DNA of 64,000 nt from NCBI RefSeq assembly GCF_013003985.1, contig NZ_CP053073.1:2480001-2544000 (forward strand), read 5' to 3'. Shown piece after piece: positions 18,293 through 26,464 of this stretch. Both the position numbers and the translations under genes were made by a program. Numbering within the stretch: position 1 is the stretch's first letter; the number at the start of each line of letters is the position of its first letter. Origin of the DNA: Usitatibacter palustris (GTDB lineage Bacteria > Pseudomonadota > Gammaproteobacteria > Burkholderiales > Usitatibacteraceae). A model generated the notes under the pieces. The model searched no databases. It was not told the DNA's origin and worked only from the letters and a program-made list of their open reading frames with translations.

Positions 18293-18680
18293 GTCGGGCA
18301 CGGCGCGTTGCCACTGCGGCGGCGTGGAGATGGTGGCCGAGTTCCCCTCGCGCTTCGTCGCGCACTGCTACTGCGCGAGTTGCCGGCGCACGCATGCCGC
18401 GGGTGTGGTCACCTGGATCGGCTTCAGGCGCGAGCAGGTGCGCATCACGAAGGGCGCGGACCTCATTCGCGACTACGAGTCCTCCCGCGGCACGCACCGC
18501 AAGTTCTGCGGGCAATGCGGGACACGCCTCGCGTTCGAGTCGTCGCATGGGAAATGGGCCGAGGAGGTCCACATGCCGCTGGCGATCTTCACCACGCCGG
18601 TCGATCGCCCTCCGGGCGGCAACGCCTTCCCCGAGGAGCGTCCCGACTGGGCGCCCTTCAATGCCCATGAGCGCGACTAG
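18285..18680 (+). CDS. GFA-family zinc protein
   Basis: 131 residues of the glutathione-dependent formaldehyde-activating (GFA/CENP-V) fold. Zinc cysteines: C-H-C at ARCHCGGVE, HCYCASCRRTH, and KFCGQCGTRL. The family binds glutathione-like thiols or small aldehydes; few members have proven activity. It overlaps both fdhD and mobA, so it is cotranslated with Moco/FDH maturation genes, hinting at a role in C1 metabolism, but this is inference only. Confidence 0.88.
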   Translation: MPESGTARCHCGGVEMVAEFPSRFVAHCYCASCRRTHAAGVVTWIGFRREQVRITKGADLIRDYESSRGTHRKFCGQCGTRLAFESSHGKWAEEVHMPLAIFTTPVDRPPGGNAFPEERPDWAPFNAHERD

Positions 18681-19254
18681 CGTCACCGGCGTCGTGCTTG
18701 CCGGCGGCCAGGGCAGCCGAATGGGCGGCGTCGACAAGGGCCTGCAGGTCTTTCGCGGCCGCCCGATGGTGGCGCACGTGATCGAGCGTCTCGCGCCCCA
18801 GGTCGACGAAGTGCTCGTGAACGCGAACCGCAATCCCGACGAGTATTCGCGCTTCGGGCACCGCGTCATCGCCGACGAGATTCCCGGCTTCGCGGGGCCG
18901 CTCGCGGGCTTCGAGCGCGGGCTCGCGCACGCGTCGGGCCAACTGGTCGTCACCGTGCCCTGCGATTCGCCATTCCTGCCCGCCGATCTCGTGAGCCGCC
19001 TGCGCCGCGCGCTCGAGGGTGGCAGTGCGCCGATTGCGGTGGCGAAGACCGGCGACCAGGCGCATCCCGTGTTCTGCCTCATGCGCCGCGACGTGCACGC
19101 CTCGCTCGAGAAGTTCCTCGCTGCGGGGGATCGCAAGATCGACCGCTGGTACGCGAGCCTGGGCGCCATCGAAGTCGCGTTCGACGACGAGCCCGACGCG
19201 TTCCGCAACATCAACACCCGCGAAGAACTCTCGCAGCTCGAGCCGCGGTCGTAG
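18667..19254 (+). CDS. mobA: Molybdenum cofactor guanylyltransferase MobA
   Basis: 195 residues. The nucleotide-binding start is GVVLAGGQGSRMGGVDKGL, with PCDSPFLPADLV in the catalytic region and the C-terminal FRNINTREEL typical of MobA. It joins GMP to molybdopterin to make the guanine dinucleotide form needed by FdhA. ATG codons at 18661 and 18667 are both possible; both lie inside the end of the GFA gene. No strong ribosome site, consistent with translational coupling. Confidence 0.93.
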   Translation: MSATSVTGVVLAGGQGSRMGGVDKGLQVFRGRPMVAHVIERLAPQVDEVLVNANRNPDEYSRFGHRVIADEIPGFAGPLAGFERGLAHASGQLVVTVPCDSPFLPADLVSRLRRALEGGSAPIAVAKTGDQAHPVFCLMRRDVHASLEKFLAAGDRKIDRWYASLGAIEVAFDDEPDAFRNINTREELSQLEPRS

Positions 19255-19260
19255 CCTGTC

Positions 19261-19812
19261 ATGGGCAGGGCCGTTCGGCTGCCGCGACCCCCGCTCCCCC
19301 GCTTCGCGGTCGCGTGGTTTCCCGCCTTCGAAGGCCTCGAGCGCATCGAAGCGTATCGCCGGCGCCACGATCCGATGGCGAACGACGTTGCGGCGCATCT
19401 CACGCTCGTGTTCCCGTTCCCGACGGCGCTCACCGCCCTGCAGCTGGAAACGCACGTGCGCAAAGTGGCTGCGGGATGGCCGCCGATTCCCGTGACATTC
19501 CGCGCCGTGCGCGTGCAGGCAAATGAATTCGTGTTCCTGATGGCGCAACGTGGCGCGCAGTCGATCGCGGCGCTGCACGATCGACTGTATGCGCGGTCGC
19601 TGCGCCAGCATCTGCGCACCGATCTTGCCTATGAACCGCACATCACAATCGCGCGCAGCCTCGATCCGCGGCAACTGGACGTGTCGTTCGCCGAAGCCGA
19701 GCGCGACCTCGCCGGCGAATTCCACGACGTGTTGCGCGAGGTGACGCTCCTCGCGGTCGCGCCCGACGGTAGAATCGAACGAATCCGAGACTTTCCGCTG
19801 GACACCCGCTGA
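19261..19812 (+). CDS. RNA 2',3'-cyclic phosphodiesterase / 2'-5' RNA ligase family
   Basis: 183 residues with the two HxTx motifs of the 2H phosphoesterase fold: HLTL near residue 43 and HITI near residue 127. ThpR/LigT-type enzymes open 2',3'-cyclic phosphates on RNA or nucleotides. The gene sits between mobA and moeA, six bases after the former, a mixed-function neighbourhood that suggests only shared transcription. Confidence 0.85.
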   Translation: MGRAVRLPRPPLPRFAVAWFPAFEGLERIEAYRRRHDPMANDVAAHLTLVFPFPTALTALQLETHVRKVAAGWPPIPVTFRAVRVQANEFVFLMAQRGAQSIAALHDRLYARSLRQHLRTDLAYEPHITIARSLDPRQLDVSFAEAERDLAGEFHDVLREVTLLAVAPDGRIERIRDFPLDTR

Positions 19813-19814
19813 CC

Positions 19815-21083
19815 ATGGCCGCACTCACGATCGCCCAGGCTTCCTGCGCCGACGACTACGACCCGAACTCGATGCCGGTCGCGAAGGCGCGCGAATTCAT
19901 CTTTCGCTTCCTCGATCCGCTCCAGGCGACGATCCGCGTGCCGATTCGCTCCGCGCTCGGCCGCGTGCTCGCCGAGGACGTGATCTCGCCGGTCGATGTG
20001 CCTTCGCATCGCAATTCGGCGATGGACGGTTGGGCCATGCGCGGCGACGACCTCAAGGCCGACGCGGAGACCACACTCACGGAAATCGGCGTCGCCTTCG
20101 CGGGCAAGCCGTTCGCGGGCCTGTTTCTGCCCGGCCAGTGCGTGCGCATCATGACGGGCGGTGTCGTGCCCGATGGCGCGGACACCGTGGTCATGCAGGA
20201 ACGCGCGCGCGCCGACGGCAAGTCGATCACCTTTTCGGTGGGCCAGAAGACGGGCCAGAACGTGCGCGAGGCCGGCGAGGATCTCAAGCGCGGTTCCGCG
20301 GCGCTCACGCGCGGCCGCCGCATCCGCCCCGCGGAACTGGGCCTCATCGCCTCGCTCGGCATCGGCGAAGTGACGGTCTATCGCCCGCTGCGCGTCGCGT
20401 TCTTCTCCACGGGTGACGAGCTCAAGTCCGTGGGCTCGACGCTCGGCGAAGGCGAGATCTACGACTCCAACCGCTACACGCTGCACGGGATGCTCACGCG
20501 CCTGGGCTGTGAAGTGCTCGACATGGGCGTCGTTCGCGACGACCCGGCGTTGATCGAGGCCGCGTTCGCAACCGCCGCATCAAGCGCCGATGTCGTGATC
20601 ACGAGCGGCGGCGTGTCCGTGGGCGAAGCCGATTTCGTGAAGTCGATGCTCGCCAAGCTTGGGGAGGTCGTCTTCTGGAAGATCGCAATGAAGCCCGGCC
20701 GGCCGCTTGCCTACGGAAAGATCGGCAACGCGCACTTCTTCGGGCTGCCGGGCAATCCCGTCTCGGTCATGGTCACCTTCTATCAATTCGTCCGCGATGC
20801 ACTGCTCACGCTGATGGGGGCGACGAACATCGAACCGGTGCCGACCTTCCCCGCCGTGTGTTCGACGCGACTCAAGAAAGCGCCGGGCCGCACCGAATTC
20901 CAGCGCGGCATCCTCACGCGCGGCACGGACGGCGGCTGGACCGTGCGTCCGACCGGCGAGCAAGGCTCCGGGATCCTCAAGTCGATGAGCGATGCCAACT
21001 GCTTCATCATCCTCGGCGACCACGTGGGCAACGTGGAAGCGGGAACGGCGGTCGAGGTGCAGCTGCTCGAAGGGGTGCTGTGA
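19815..21083 (+). CDS. moeA: Molybdopterin molybdotransferase MoeA
   Basis: 422 residues. Family landmarks: HRNSAMDGWAMRGDD near residue 65, MTGGVVPDGADTVVMQE, FFSTGDEL, YDSNRY, SGGVSVGEADFVKSML, and KPGRPLAYG with GLPGNPVSVMVTF. It inserts molybdate into adenylylated molybdopterin. It starts two bases after the previous stop and overlaps the thioesterase start by four bases. Confidence 0.95.
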   Translation: MAALTIAQASCADDYDPNSMPVAKAREFIFRFLDPLQATIRVPIRSALGRVLAEDVISPVDVPSHRNSAMDGWAMRGDDLKADAETTLTEIGVAFAGKPFAGLFLPGQCVRIMTGGVVPDGADTVVMQERARADGKSITFSVGQKTGQNVREAGEDLKRGSAALTRGRRIRPAELGLIASLGIGEVTVYRPLRVAFFSTGDELKSVGSTLGEGEIYDSNRYTLHGMLTRLGCEVLDMGVVRDDPALIEAAFATAASSADVVITSGGVSVGEADFVKSMLAKLGEVVFWKIAMKPGRPLAYGKIGNAHFFGLPGNPVSVMVTFYQFVRDALLTLMGATNIEPVPTFPAVCSTRLKKAPGRTEFQRGILTRGTDGGWTVRPTGEQGSGILKSMSDANCFIILGDHVGNVEAGTAVEVQLLEGVL

Positions 21084-21544
21084 GCGGCGCGCCCGTCTCG
21101 GCGCTCGAGCGCAGCGGCACCGGCCTCGAATACCTGCAGAAGGTGCTTTCCGGCGAGCACGGCAACGTCCCGATCGGCGACACCGTGGGCTTTCGCATGA
21201 AGGAAGTCTCGAAGGGGCGCATCGTGTTCGAGGGAATGCCGGGCGCCAATGTGCTCAACCTCATCGGCACCGTCCACGGCGGCTACGCCGCGACGATCCT
21301 CGACAGCGCGCTCGCGCTCTCCATCCTCTCCACGCTCGACGCCGATTCGAACTTCACCACGCTCGAGATCAAGGTGAACTACGTCCGGTCCATCACGCCG
21401 GGCATGACCGTGCGCGCCACCGGCGAGATCGTGCACGCCGGCCGCCGCGTGGCGACCTCCGAAGCCAAGCTGACCGACGCCGAAGGCAAGCTCCTCGCAC
21501 ACGGCACCACGACCTGCCTGATCCTCCCGCGCGAGCGGCCGTAA
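21080..21544 (+). CDS. PaaI-family hotdog thioesterase
   Basis: 154 residues from a GTG within the moeA stop (GTGA). The hotdog active-site helix is GTVHGGYAATILDSALALS, with the catalytic acidic residue in it, and a C-terminal strand set (TTLEIKVNYVRSITPG). Such enzymes cleave aryl- or acyl-CoA thioesters. It closes the moaA operon. Substrate unknown. Confidence 0.87.
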   Translation: MSGAPVSALERSGTGLEYLQKVLSGEHGNVPIGDTVGFRMKEVSKGRIVFEGMPGANVLNLIGTVHGGYAATILDSALALSILSTLDADSNFTTLEIKVNYVRSITPGMTVRATGEIVHAGRRVATSEAKLTDAEGKLLAHGTTTCLILPRERP

Positions 21545-21554
21545 CACGCGTGGT

Positions 21555-21610
21555 TTGACACACTGACCCGCGGTCAGTTATCGTGGCCGGCAACTGACCC
21601 GGAGTCATTT
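21555..21610 (+). promoter_or_regulatory. tetR promoter with twin TGACC-N3-GGTCA operators
   Basis: A consensus -35 box TTGACA (21555-21560) is followed after 17 bases by TTATCG. A perfect palindrome ACTGACC-CGC-GGTCAGT covers 21562-21578 inside the spacer; an imperfect copy, ACTGACCCGGAGTCATT, covers 21593-21609, 31 bases (three helical turns) downstream and just before the tetR ATG. The layout fits repression of the tetR-RND operon by its own first product. Confidence 0.7.
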
Positions 21611-21613
21611 GCA

Positions 21614-22279
21614 ATGGTCGTCAAGCAACGCGCCGTCGCCACGGCGGACAAGGCCGAGCGCCGCGGAGAGATCCTCGACGCGGTCGAGGCGATGTTCCTC
21701 CAGCACCCCGACCGCATGGCGAGCGTGGCCGAAGTCGCGGGTGCGGCCGGCCTCGCCAAGGGCACGGTCTATCTGTACTTCCCCAGCAAGGAAGAGATGC
21801 TGCTCGCACTCCACGAGCGCCACGTCGCGGTCTTCTTCCGCGAGCTGATGCGCCTCATCGAATCGGGCCGCAAGGTCGACTTCGACGCGACCATGGCCGT
21901 GACCCTCAAGCACCTGATCCGCGTCCCCGGCTACCTGCCGCTCACCAGCCGGTGCTTCGGGATGATGGATCGCGACATTCCCACCGAGGTCGCCATTGCC
22001 TTCAAGGTGCGCGTCGGCCAGGCCCTCGTGATGGCGGGCGCGGGCCTCGAGCGCCACTACCCGAAGTTGAAGGCCGGCGACGGCGTGACGCTCCTGCAGC
22101 ACAGCTACGGGCTGATCGTGGGCCTGTGGCAGCTCCTGCATCCCATCGAGCGCTTCGGAAAGGCGTTGCAACGCCCGGAGCTGAAGCTCTTCAAGCGCGA
22201 TTACGAACGCGAGATCGAACGGGCCCTGCGCGCCCTGTGGACCGGAACGATCGAGACCGCGAAAGGCAAATCCCGATGA
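21614..22279 (+). CDS. TetR-family repressor of the RND pump
   Basis: 221 residues. An N-terminal helix-turn-helix (residues about 35-58: VAEVAGAAGLAKGTVYLYFPSKEEM) and an all-helical ligand domain. It is first in the operon and its stop overlaps the adaptor start (ATGA). Palindromic sites in the promoter support autoregulation and control of the pump genes. Inducer unknown. Confidence 0.9.
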   Translation: MVVKQRAVATADKAERRGEILDAVEAMFLQHPDRMASVAEVAGAAGLAKGTVYLYFPSKEEMLLALHERHVAVFFRELMRLIESGRKVDFDATMAVTLKHLIRVPGYLPLTSRCFGMMDRDIPTEVAIAFKVRVGQALVMAGAGLERHYPKLKAGDGVTLLQHSYGLIVGLWQLLHPIERFGKALQRPELKLFKRDYEREIERALRALWTGTIETAKGKSR

Positions 22280-23340
22280 AAGCCGCCCTTCCCCTGTTCG
22301 TCCTCGCAGCCGCCGCGCTCGCGGGCTGCGGCAACGGCAAGACCGCCGTCGATCCCGTGCGGCCGGTACTCACGCAGGTTGTCTCGCCCGGTGCGCTCGC
22401 GACGCGCGACACGTATTCTGGAGAAGTACGTGCGCGTCACGAAACCGACCTCGCGTTCCGCGTGGCCGGGAAGATCATCGCGCGTCCCGTCGACGCCGGC
22501 GCGCGCGTCGCGCGCGGCCAGGTCCTCGCGCGGCTCGACCCGGTGGATGCGAAGCTCGCCGCCGACGCCTCGCACGCGCAGCTCGCTTCCGCCGAGAGCG
22601 ATCACGCGCTCGCGAAGGCCGAGCTCGATCGCCACGCCGACCTCCTCAATCGCAAGTTCATCAGCCAGTCGTCCTTCGACGCGAAGCAGAACGCCTACAA
22701 CGCCGCGAAGGCGAAGCTCGAGCAGTCGCGCTCGCAGGCCGCGATCACCACGAACCAGGCCGATTACACGACGCTCGTGGCCGACGCCGACGGCGTCGTG
22801 ATCTCCGTATCCGCCGAACCCGGCCAGGTCGTCGCGGCGGGGCAACCCGTGCTTCGCCTGGCACGCTCCGGCGAGAAGGAGATCGTGATCAACGCGCCCG
22901 AGAACCAGGTCACGCGCTTCAAGCCCGGACAGGACGTCATGGTCCAGCTGTGGGCGGACGCTTCCCTGATTTTCCCGGGCAAGGTTCGCGAGATCGCGGG
23001 CGGCGCCGATCCGGTCACGCGCACGTACACGGTGAAGGTCACGGCGATCAATCCACCGGACGCCGCGCAGCTGGGCATGACGGCCAACGTCGCGTTCAAG
23101 GCCGGGGCCGACAGCGAGCTCGTCTTGCTGCCACTGAGCGCGCTCGCGCGCGACAAGTCCGATCCGGCCGTATGGATCGTGGAACCCAAGAGCGGCAAGG
23201 TGCAGCTTCGCGCCGTGAAGGTGGGCCAGTTCCGCGAGGACGGCGTGACCATCACGAAGGGGCTCGCCGCCGGCGACCGCGTCGTGATCGCGGGCGTGCA
23301 CAAGCTGCGTCCCGAGCAAGTCGTGCGCGTCGCGAACTAG
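22276..23340 (+). CDS. RND efflux periplasmic adaptor lipoprotein
   Basis: 354 residues. Lipobox LAGC with Cys18, then membrane fusion protein order: barrel-sandwich halves (GKIIARPVDAGARVARGQVLARLDP and ADGVVISVSAEPGQVVAAGQPV), a helical hairpin between (residues about 95-160), and a beta-barrel/MP domain. It links the inner-membrane pump to an outer-membrane channel. No TolC-type gene is encoded here, so an unlinked one must be used. Confidence 0.92.
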   Translation: MKAALPLFVLAAAALAGCGNGKTAVDPVRPVLTQVVSPGALATRDTYSGEVRARHETDLAFRVAGKIIARPVDAGARVARGQVLARLDPVDAKLAADASHAQLASAESDHALAKAELDRHADLLNRKFISQSSFDAKQNAYNAAKAKLEQSRSQAAITTNQADYTTLVADADGVVISVSAEPGQVVAAGQPVLRLARSGEKEIVINAPENQVTRFKPGQDVMVQLWADASLIFPGKVREIAGGADPVTRTYTVKVTAINPPDAAQLGMTANVAFKAGADSELVLLPLSALARDKSDPAVWIVEPKSGKVQLRAVKVGQFREDGVTITKGLAAGDRVVIAGVHKLRPEQVVRVAN

Positions 23341-23353
23341 GCCCGCGCCCGCC

Positions 23354-26300
23354 ATGAAGCGCTTCAACCTCTCCGAATGGGCGTTGTCGCACCAGACGCT
23401 GGTGCTGTATTTCATGGTGGTGCTCGCCCTCGTGGGCGTGGGCTCGTACCTGAAGCTCGGCCAGGCCGAGGATCCCGATTTCACGTTCAAGCTGATGGTC
23501 GTGCGCACCATGTGGCCGGGCGCCGACGCGGGCGAAGTCGAGCGCCAGCTCACCGACCGCATCGAGAAGAAGCTGCAGGAGACGCCGCGCCTCGACTTCC
23601 TGCGCAGCTACTCCAAGCCCGGCGAGTCGGTGATCTTCGTCTTCGTGAAGGACAACGCCCGCCCCGACGAGATCCGCGACACCTGGTACCAGGTCCGCAA
23701 GAAGGTCGGCGACATTCGCGCGACACTCCCGCAAGGCGTCATCGGCCCGTTCTTCAACGACGAGTTCGGCGACACCTTCGGCAACATCTACGCCGTCACC
23801 GGCGACGGCTACTCCTACGCCCAGCTCAAGGAAACCGCGGACCGCATCCGCAACGAGCTGCTGCGCGTGAAGGATGTCGCGAAGGTCGACCTCGTGGGCG
23901 AGCAGGATGAGCGCATCTACGTCGAGCTCGCCAACGCGAAGCTCGCCACCTTCGGCGTCGAGCCCGCCGTGGTTTTCGCGGCCCTCCAGCAGCAGAACGC
24001 CGTCACCGCGACCGGCAGCTTCGAGACGCCCACCGACCGCATCTACATCCGCGCGAGCGGCGCGCTCGATTCCGTGGAGAGCGTGAAGCAGATCGCGATC
24101 CGCGCCAACGGAAGGCTGCTGCGCGTGGGCGACATCGCCAACGTCACGCGCGGCTTCGTCGACCCGCCGCAGCCGCGCATGAGATACATGGGCCGCGAGG
24201 CGCTCGGCATTGCCGTGTCGATGGTGCCGCGCGGCGACATCGTGGCACTGGGCAAGTCGCTCGACACCGAGGTCGAGCGCATCGAGGGTGAGCTGCCCGT
24301 GGGCCTGGACCTGCACCGCGTGAACGACCAGCCTGCCACGGTGACGCGCTCGATCAAGGAGTTCACTCGCACGCTCGCTGAAGCCGTGACCATCGTGCTG
24401 GTGGTGAGCTTCCTGTCGCTCGGCCTGCGCACCGGCCTCATCGTCGCGCTCTCGATTCCGCTCACGCTCGCGGTCACGTTCGCGTTCATGTACCAGGCGG
24501 GCATCGACCTGCACAAGATTTCGCTCGGCGCGCTCATCATCGCGCTCGGGTTGCTCGTCGACGACGCGATCATCTCCGTGGAGATGATGGTCGTGAAGAT
24601 GGAGCAAGGCTGGGAACGCGTGCGGGCGGCGAGCTTCGCCTACACCTCGACCGCCATGCCGATGCTCACCGGCACGATCGTCACGGCCGCGGGCTTCCTG
24701 CCCATCGGCCTCGCGCGCTCCTCGACCGGCGAATACACCTTTTCGATCTTCGCGGTCACCACGATCGCCCTCCTCGTCTCCTGGGTGGTGTCGGTGCTCT
24801 TCGTGCCCTACCTCGGCTACAAGCTCCTGCCCGACATGAAGAAGTCCGGCGTGCACTTCGACGAAGGCGCGGTCTACCGCAAGCCCTTCTACCTGCGCGT
24901 GCGCCGCATCGTGGACTGGTGCGTGACGCACCGCTGGATCGTGATCGGCGCGACCGTCGCGGCATTCCTCGTCTCCGTCTTCGCCTTCCGCTTCGTGCAG
25001 CAGCAGTTCTTCCCCGCCGCAAGCCGTCCGGAATTGATCGTCGATCTGCGCCTGCAGGAAGGCTCTTCCATCCACGCGACCGAAGCCCAGGTGAAGAAGC
25101 TCGAGAAGCTCTTCCTCACCGACCCCGCGATCAAGGACAACGTCGACAACTTCGTGAGCTACGTCGGCAGCGGCAGCCCGCGCTTCTACCTGCCGTTCGA
25201 CCAGCAGCTCGTCAATGCGAACTTCGGCCAGTTCATCGTGAACACGAAGGACAACGAAGCGCGCGAGATCGTCCGCGCCCGCCTGATCAAGGCGTTCGAG
25301 GAAGATTTCCCGGAAGTTCGCGGCCGCGTGAACCGGCTCGAGAACGGCCCGCCCGTGGGCTTCCCGGTCCAGTTCCGCGTGATCGGCGAGGACAAGGCGG
25401 TGATCCGCCGCATCGCCAATGAGGTCGCGGAGGTCATGCGCGCCAACCCCTGGATGCGCGACGTCAACTTCGACTGGGACGAGCCCTCGAAGGTGATCCG
25501 CCTCACGATCGACCAGAACCGCGCGCGCGTGCTCGGCATTTCGACCCAGGAGCTCGCGGTGTTCCTCAACACGGTGCTGTCGGGCCAACCGGTCACGACC
25601 TACCGCGAGAACGACAAGCAGATCGACGTCCTTGCCCGCGGCGCGCGCGAAGAGCGCGTGTACGTGAGTCTGCTCAAGGACCTCGCGGTCCCGGTGGGCC
25701 GCGGCCGCTCGGTGCCGCTCTCGCAGATCGCCGATCTTTCCTACGGCTTCGAGCAGGGAATCTACTGGCGCCGCGACCGCCTGCCGGTGATCACGGTGCG
25801 CTCCGACCTCAAGGACGGCGTGCAAGCGCCGGTGGTGAGCGCGCAGGTGAACGCAAAGCTCGAGGACATTCGCGCGAAGCTGCCCTTCGGCTACCGCATC
25901 GACACGGGCGGCGCGGTCGAGGACGCCGGCAAGGGACAGAAGTCCATCGCCATCGTCGCCCCGGTGATGATCCTCGTGATGGTCACCGCGCTGATGCTGC
26001 AGCTCCAGAGTTTTTCGCGGCTCGCGCTCGTATTGCTCACGGCGCCATTGGGCCTGATCGGCGTGGTCATCGCGCTGCTCGCCTTCAACGTGCCCTTCGG
26101 CTTCGTCGCGATGCTGGGCACGATCGCGCTCGCCGGGATGATCATGCGCAACTCCGTGATCCTCGTGGACCAGATCGAGCACGACATCCGCGAAGGGTCG
26201 GAGGCGTGGGATGCGATCGTCGATTCCACGGTGCGTCGCTTCCGGCCGATCGTGCTCACGGCCGCGGCCGCGGTGCTCGCGATGATTCCGCTCACGCGCA

Positions 26301-26422
26301 GCGCCTTCTACGGTCCGATGGCGGTCGCGATCATGGGCGGCCTCGTCGTCGCGACGGCGCTCACGCTCCTTTTCCTGCCGGCGCTCTACGCAGCCTGGTT
26401 CCGGGTGAGGCGGACCGCGTAG
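23354..26422 (+). CDS. RND multidrug efflux transporter
   Basis: 1022 residues, full-length AcrB-type proton antiporter with two sets of six membrane spans and two large periplasmic loops. TM4 carries the proton-relay acidic pair (ALGLLVDDAIISVEMM), and the second half ends with LTAAAAVLAMIPL and ALTLLFLPALYAAW. Closest by pattern to the HAE1/MexF-like proteins with short N-terminus. Thirteen bases after the adaptor gene; regulated by the TetR protein. Substrates unknown. Confidence 0.94.
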   Translation: MKRFNLSEWALSHQTLVLYFMVVLALVGVGSYLKLGQAEDPDFTFKLMVVRTMWPGADAGEVERQLTDRIEKKLQETPRLDFLRSYSKPGESVIFVFVKDNARPDEIRDTWYQVRKKVGDIRATLPQGVIGPFFNDEFGDTFGNIYAVTGDGYSYAQLKETADRIRNELLRVKDVAKVDLVGEQDERIYVELANAKLATFGVEPAVVFAALQQQNAVTATGSFETPTDRIYIRASGALDSVESVKQIAIRANGRLLRVGDIANVTRGFVDPPQPRMRYMGREALGIAVSMVPRGDIVALGKSLDTEVERIEGELPVGLDLHRVNDQPATVTRSIKEFTRTLAEAVTIVLVVSFLSLGLRTGLIVALSIPLTLAVTFAFMYQAGIDLHKISLGALIIALGLLVDDAIISVEMMVVKMEQGWERVRAASFAYTSTAMPMLTGTIVTAAGFLPIGLARSSTGEYTFSIFAVTTIALLVSWVVSVLFVPYLGYKLLPDMKKSGVHFDEGAVYRKPFYLRVRRIVDWCVTHRWIVIGATVAAFLVSVFAFRFVQQQFFPAASRPELIVDLRLQEGSSIHATEAQVKKLEKLFLTDPAIKDNVDNFVSYVGSGSPRFYLPFDQQLVNANFGQFIVNTKDNEAREIVRARLIKAFEEDFPEVRGRVNRLENGPPVGFPVQFRVIGEDKAVIRRIANEVAEVMRANPWMRDVNFDWDEPSKVIRLTIDQNRARVLGISTQELAVFLNTVLSGQPVTTYRENDKQIDVLARGAREERVYVSLLKDLAVPVGRGRSVPLSQIADLSYGFEQGIYWRRDRLPVITVRSDLKDGVQAPVVSAQVNAKLEDIRAKLPFGYRIDTGGAVEDAGKGQKSIAIVAPVMILVMVTALMLQLQSFSRLALVLLTAPLGLIGVVIALLAFNVPFGFVAMLGTIALAGMIMRNSVILVDQIEHDIREGSEAWDAIVDSTVRRFRPIVLTAAAAVLAMIPLTRSAFYGPMAVAIMGGLVVATALTLLFLPALYAAWFRVRRTA

Positions 26423-26423
26423 C

Positions 26424-26450
26424 CACCAATGGGGTCAGACCCCATTGGTG
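26424..26450. repeat. Hairpin with GGGGTCAGACCCC core between convergent genes
   Basis: A perfect 12-bp stem (CACCAATGGGGT/ACCCCATTGGTG) with loop CAG. It sits between the RND gene and the convergent DUF885 gene. There is no T tract, so it is a weak intrinsic terminator at best. The GGGGTCAGACCCC core resembles dispersed REP-like hairpins seen in proteobacterial genomes; only one copy is visible here. Confidence 0.65.
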
Positions 26451-26464
26451 CGCAGTAACAATCG

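Noticed and set aside
23252-26182. Open minus-strand frame of 976 codons opposite the RND transporter
   Set aside because: Composition is repetitive His/Arg/Asp/Glu without any domain; the plus strand has a complete RND protein.
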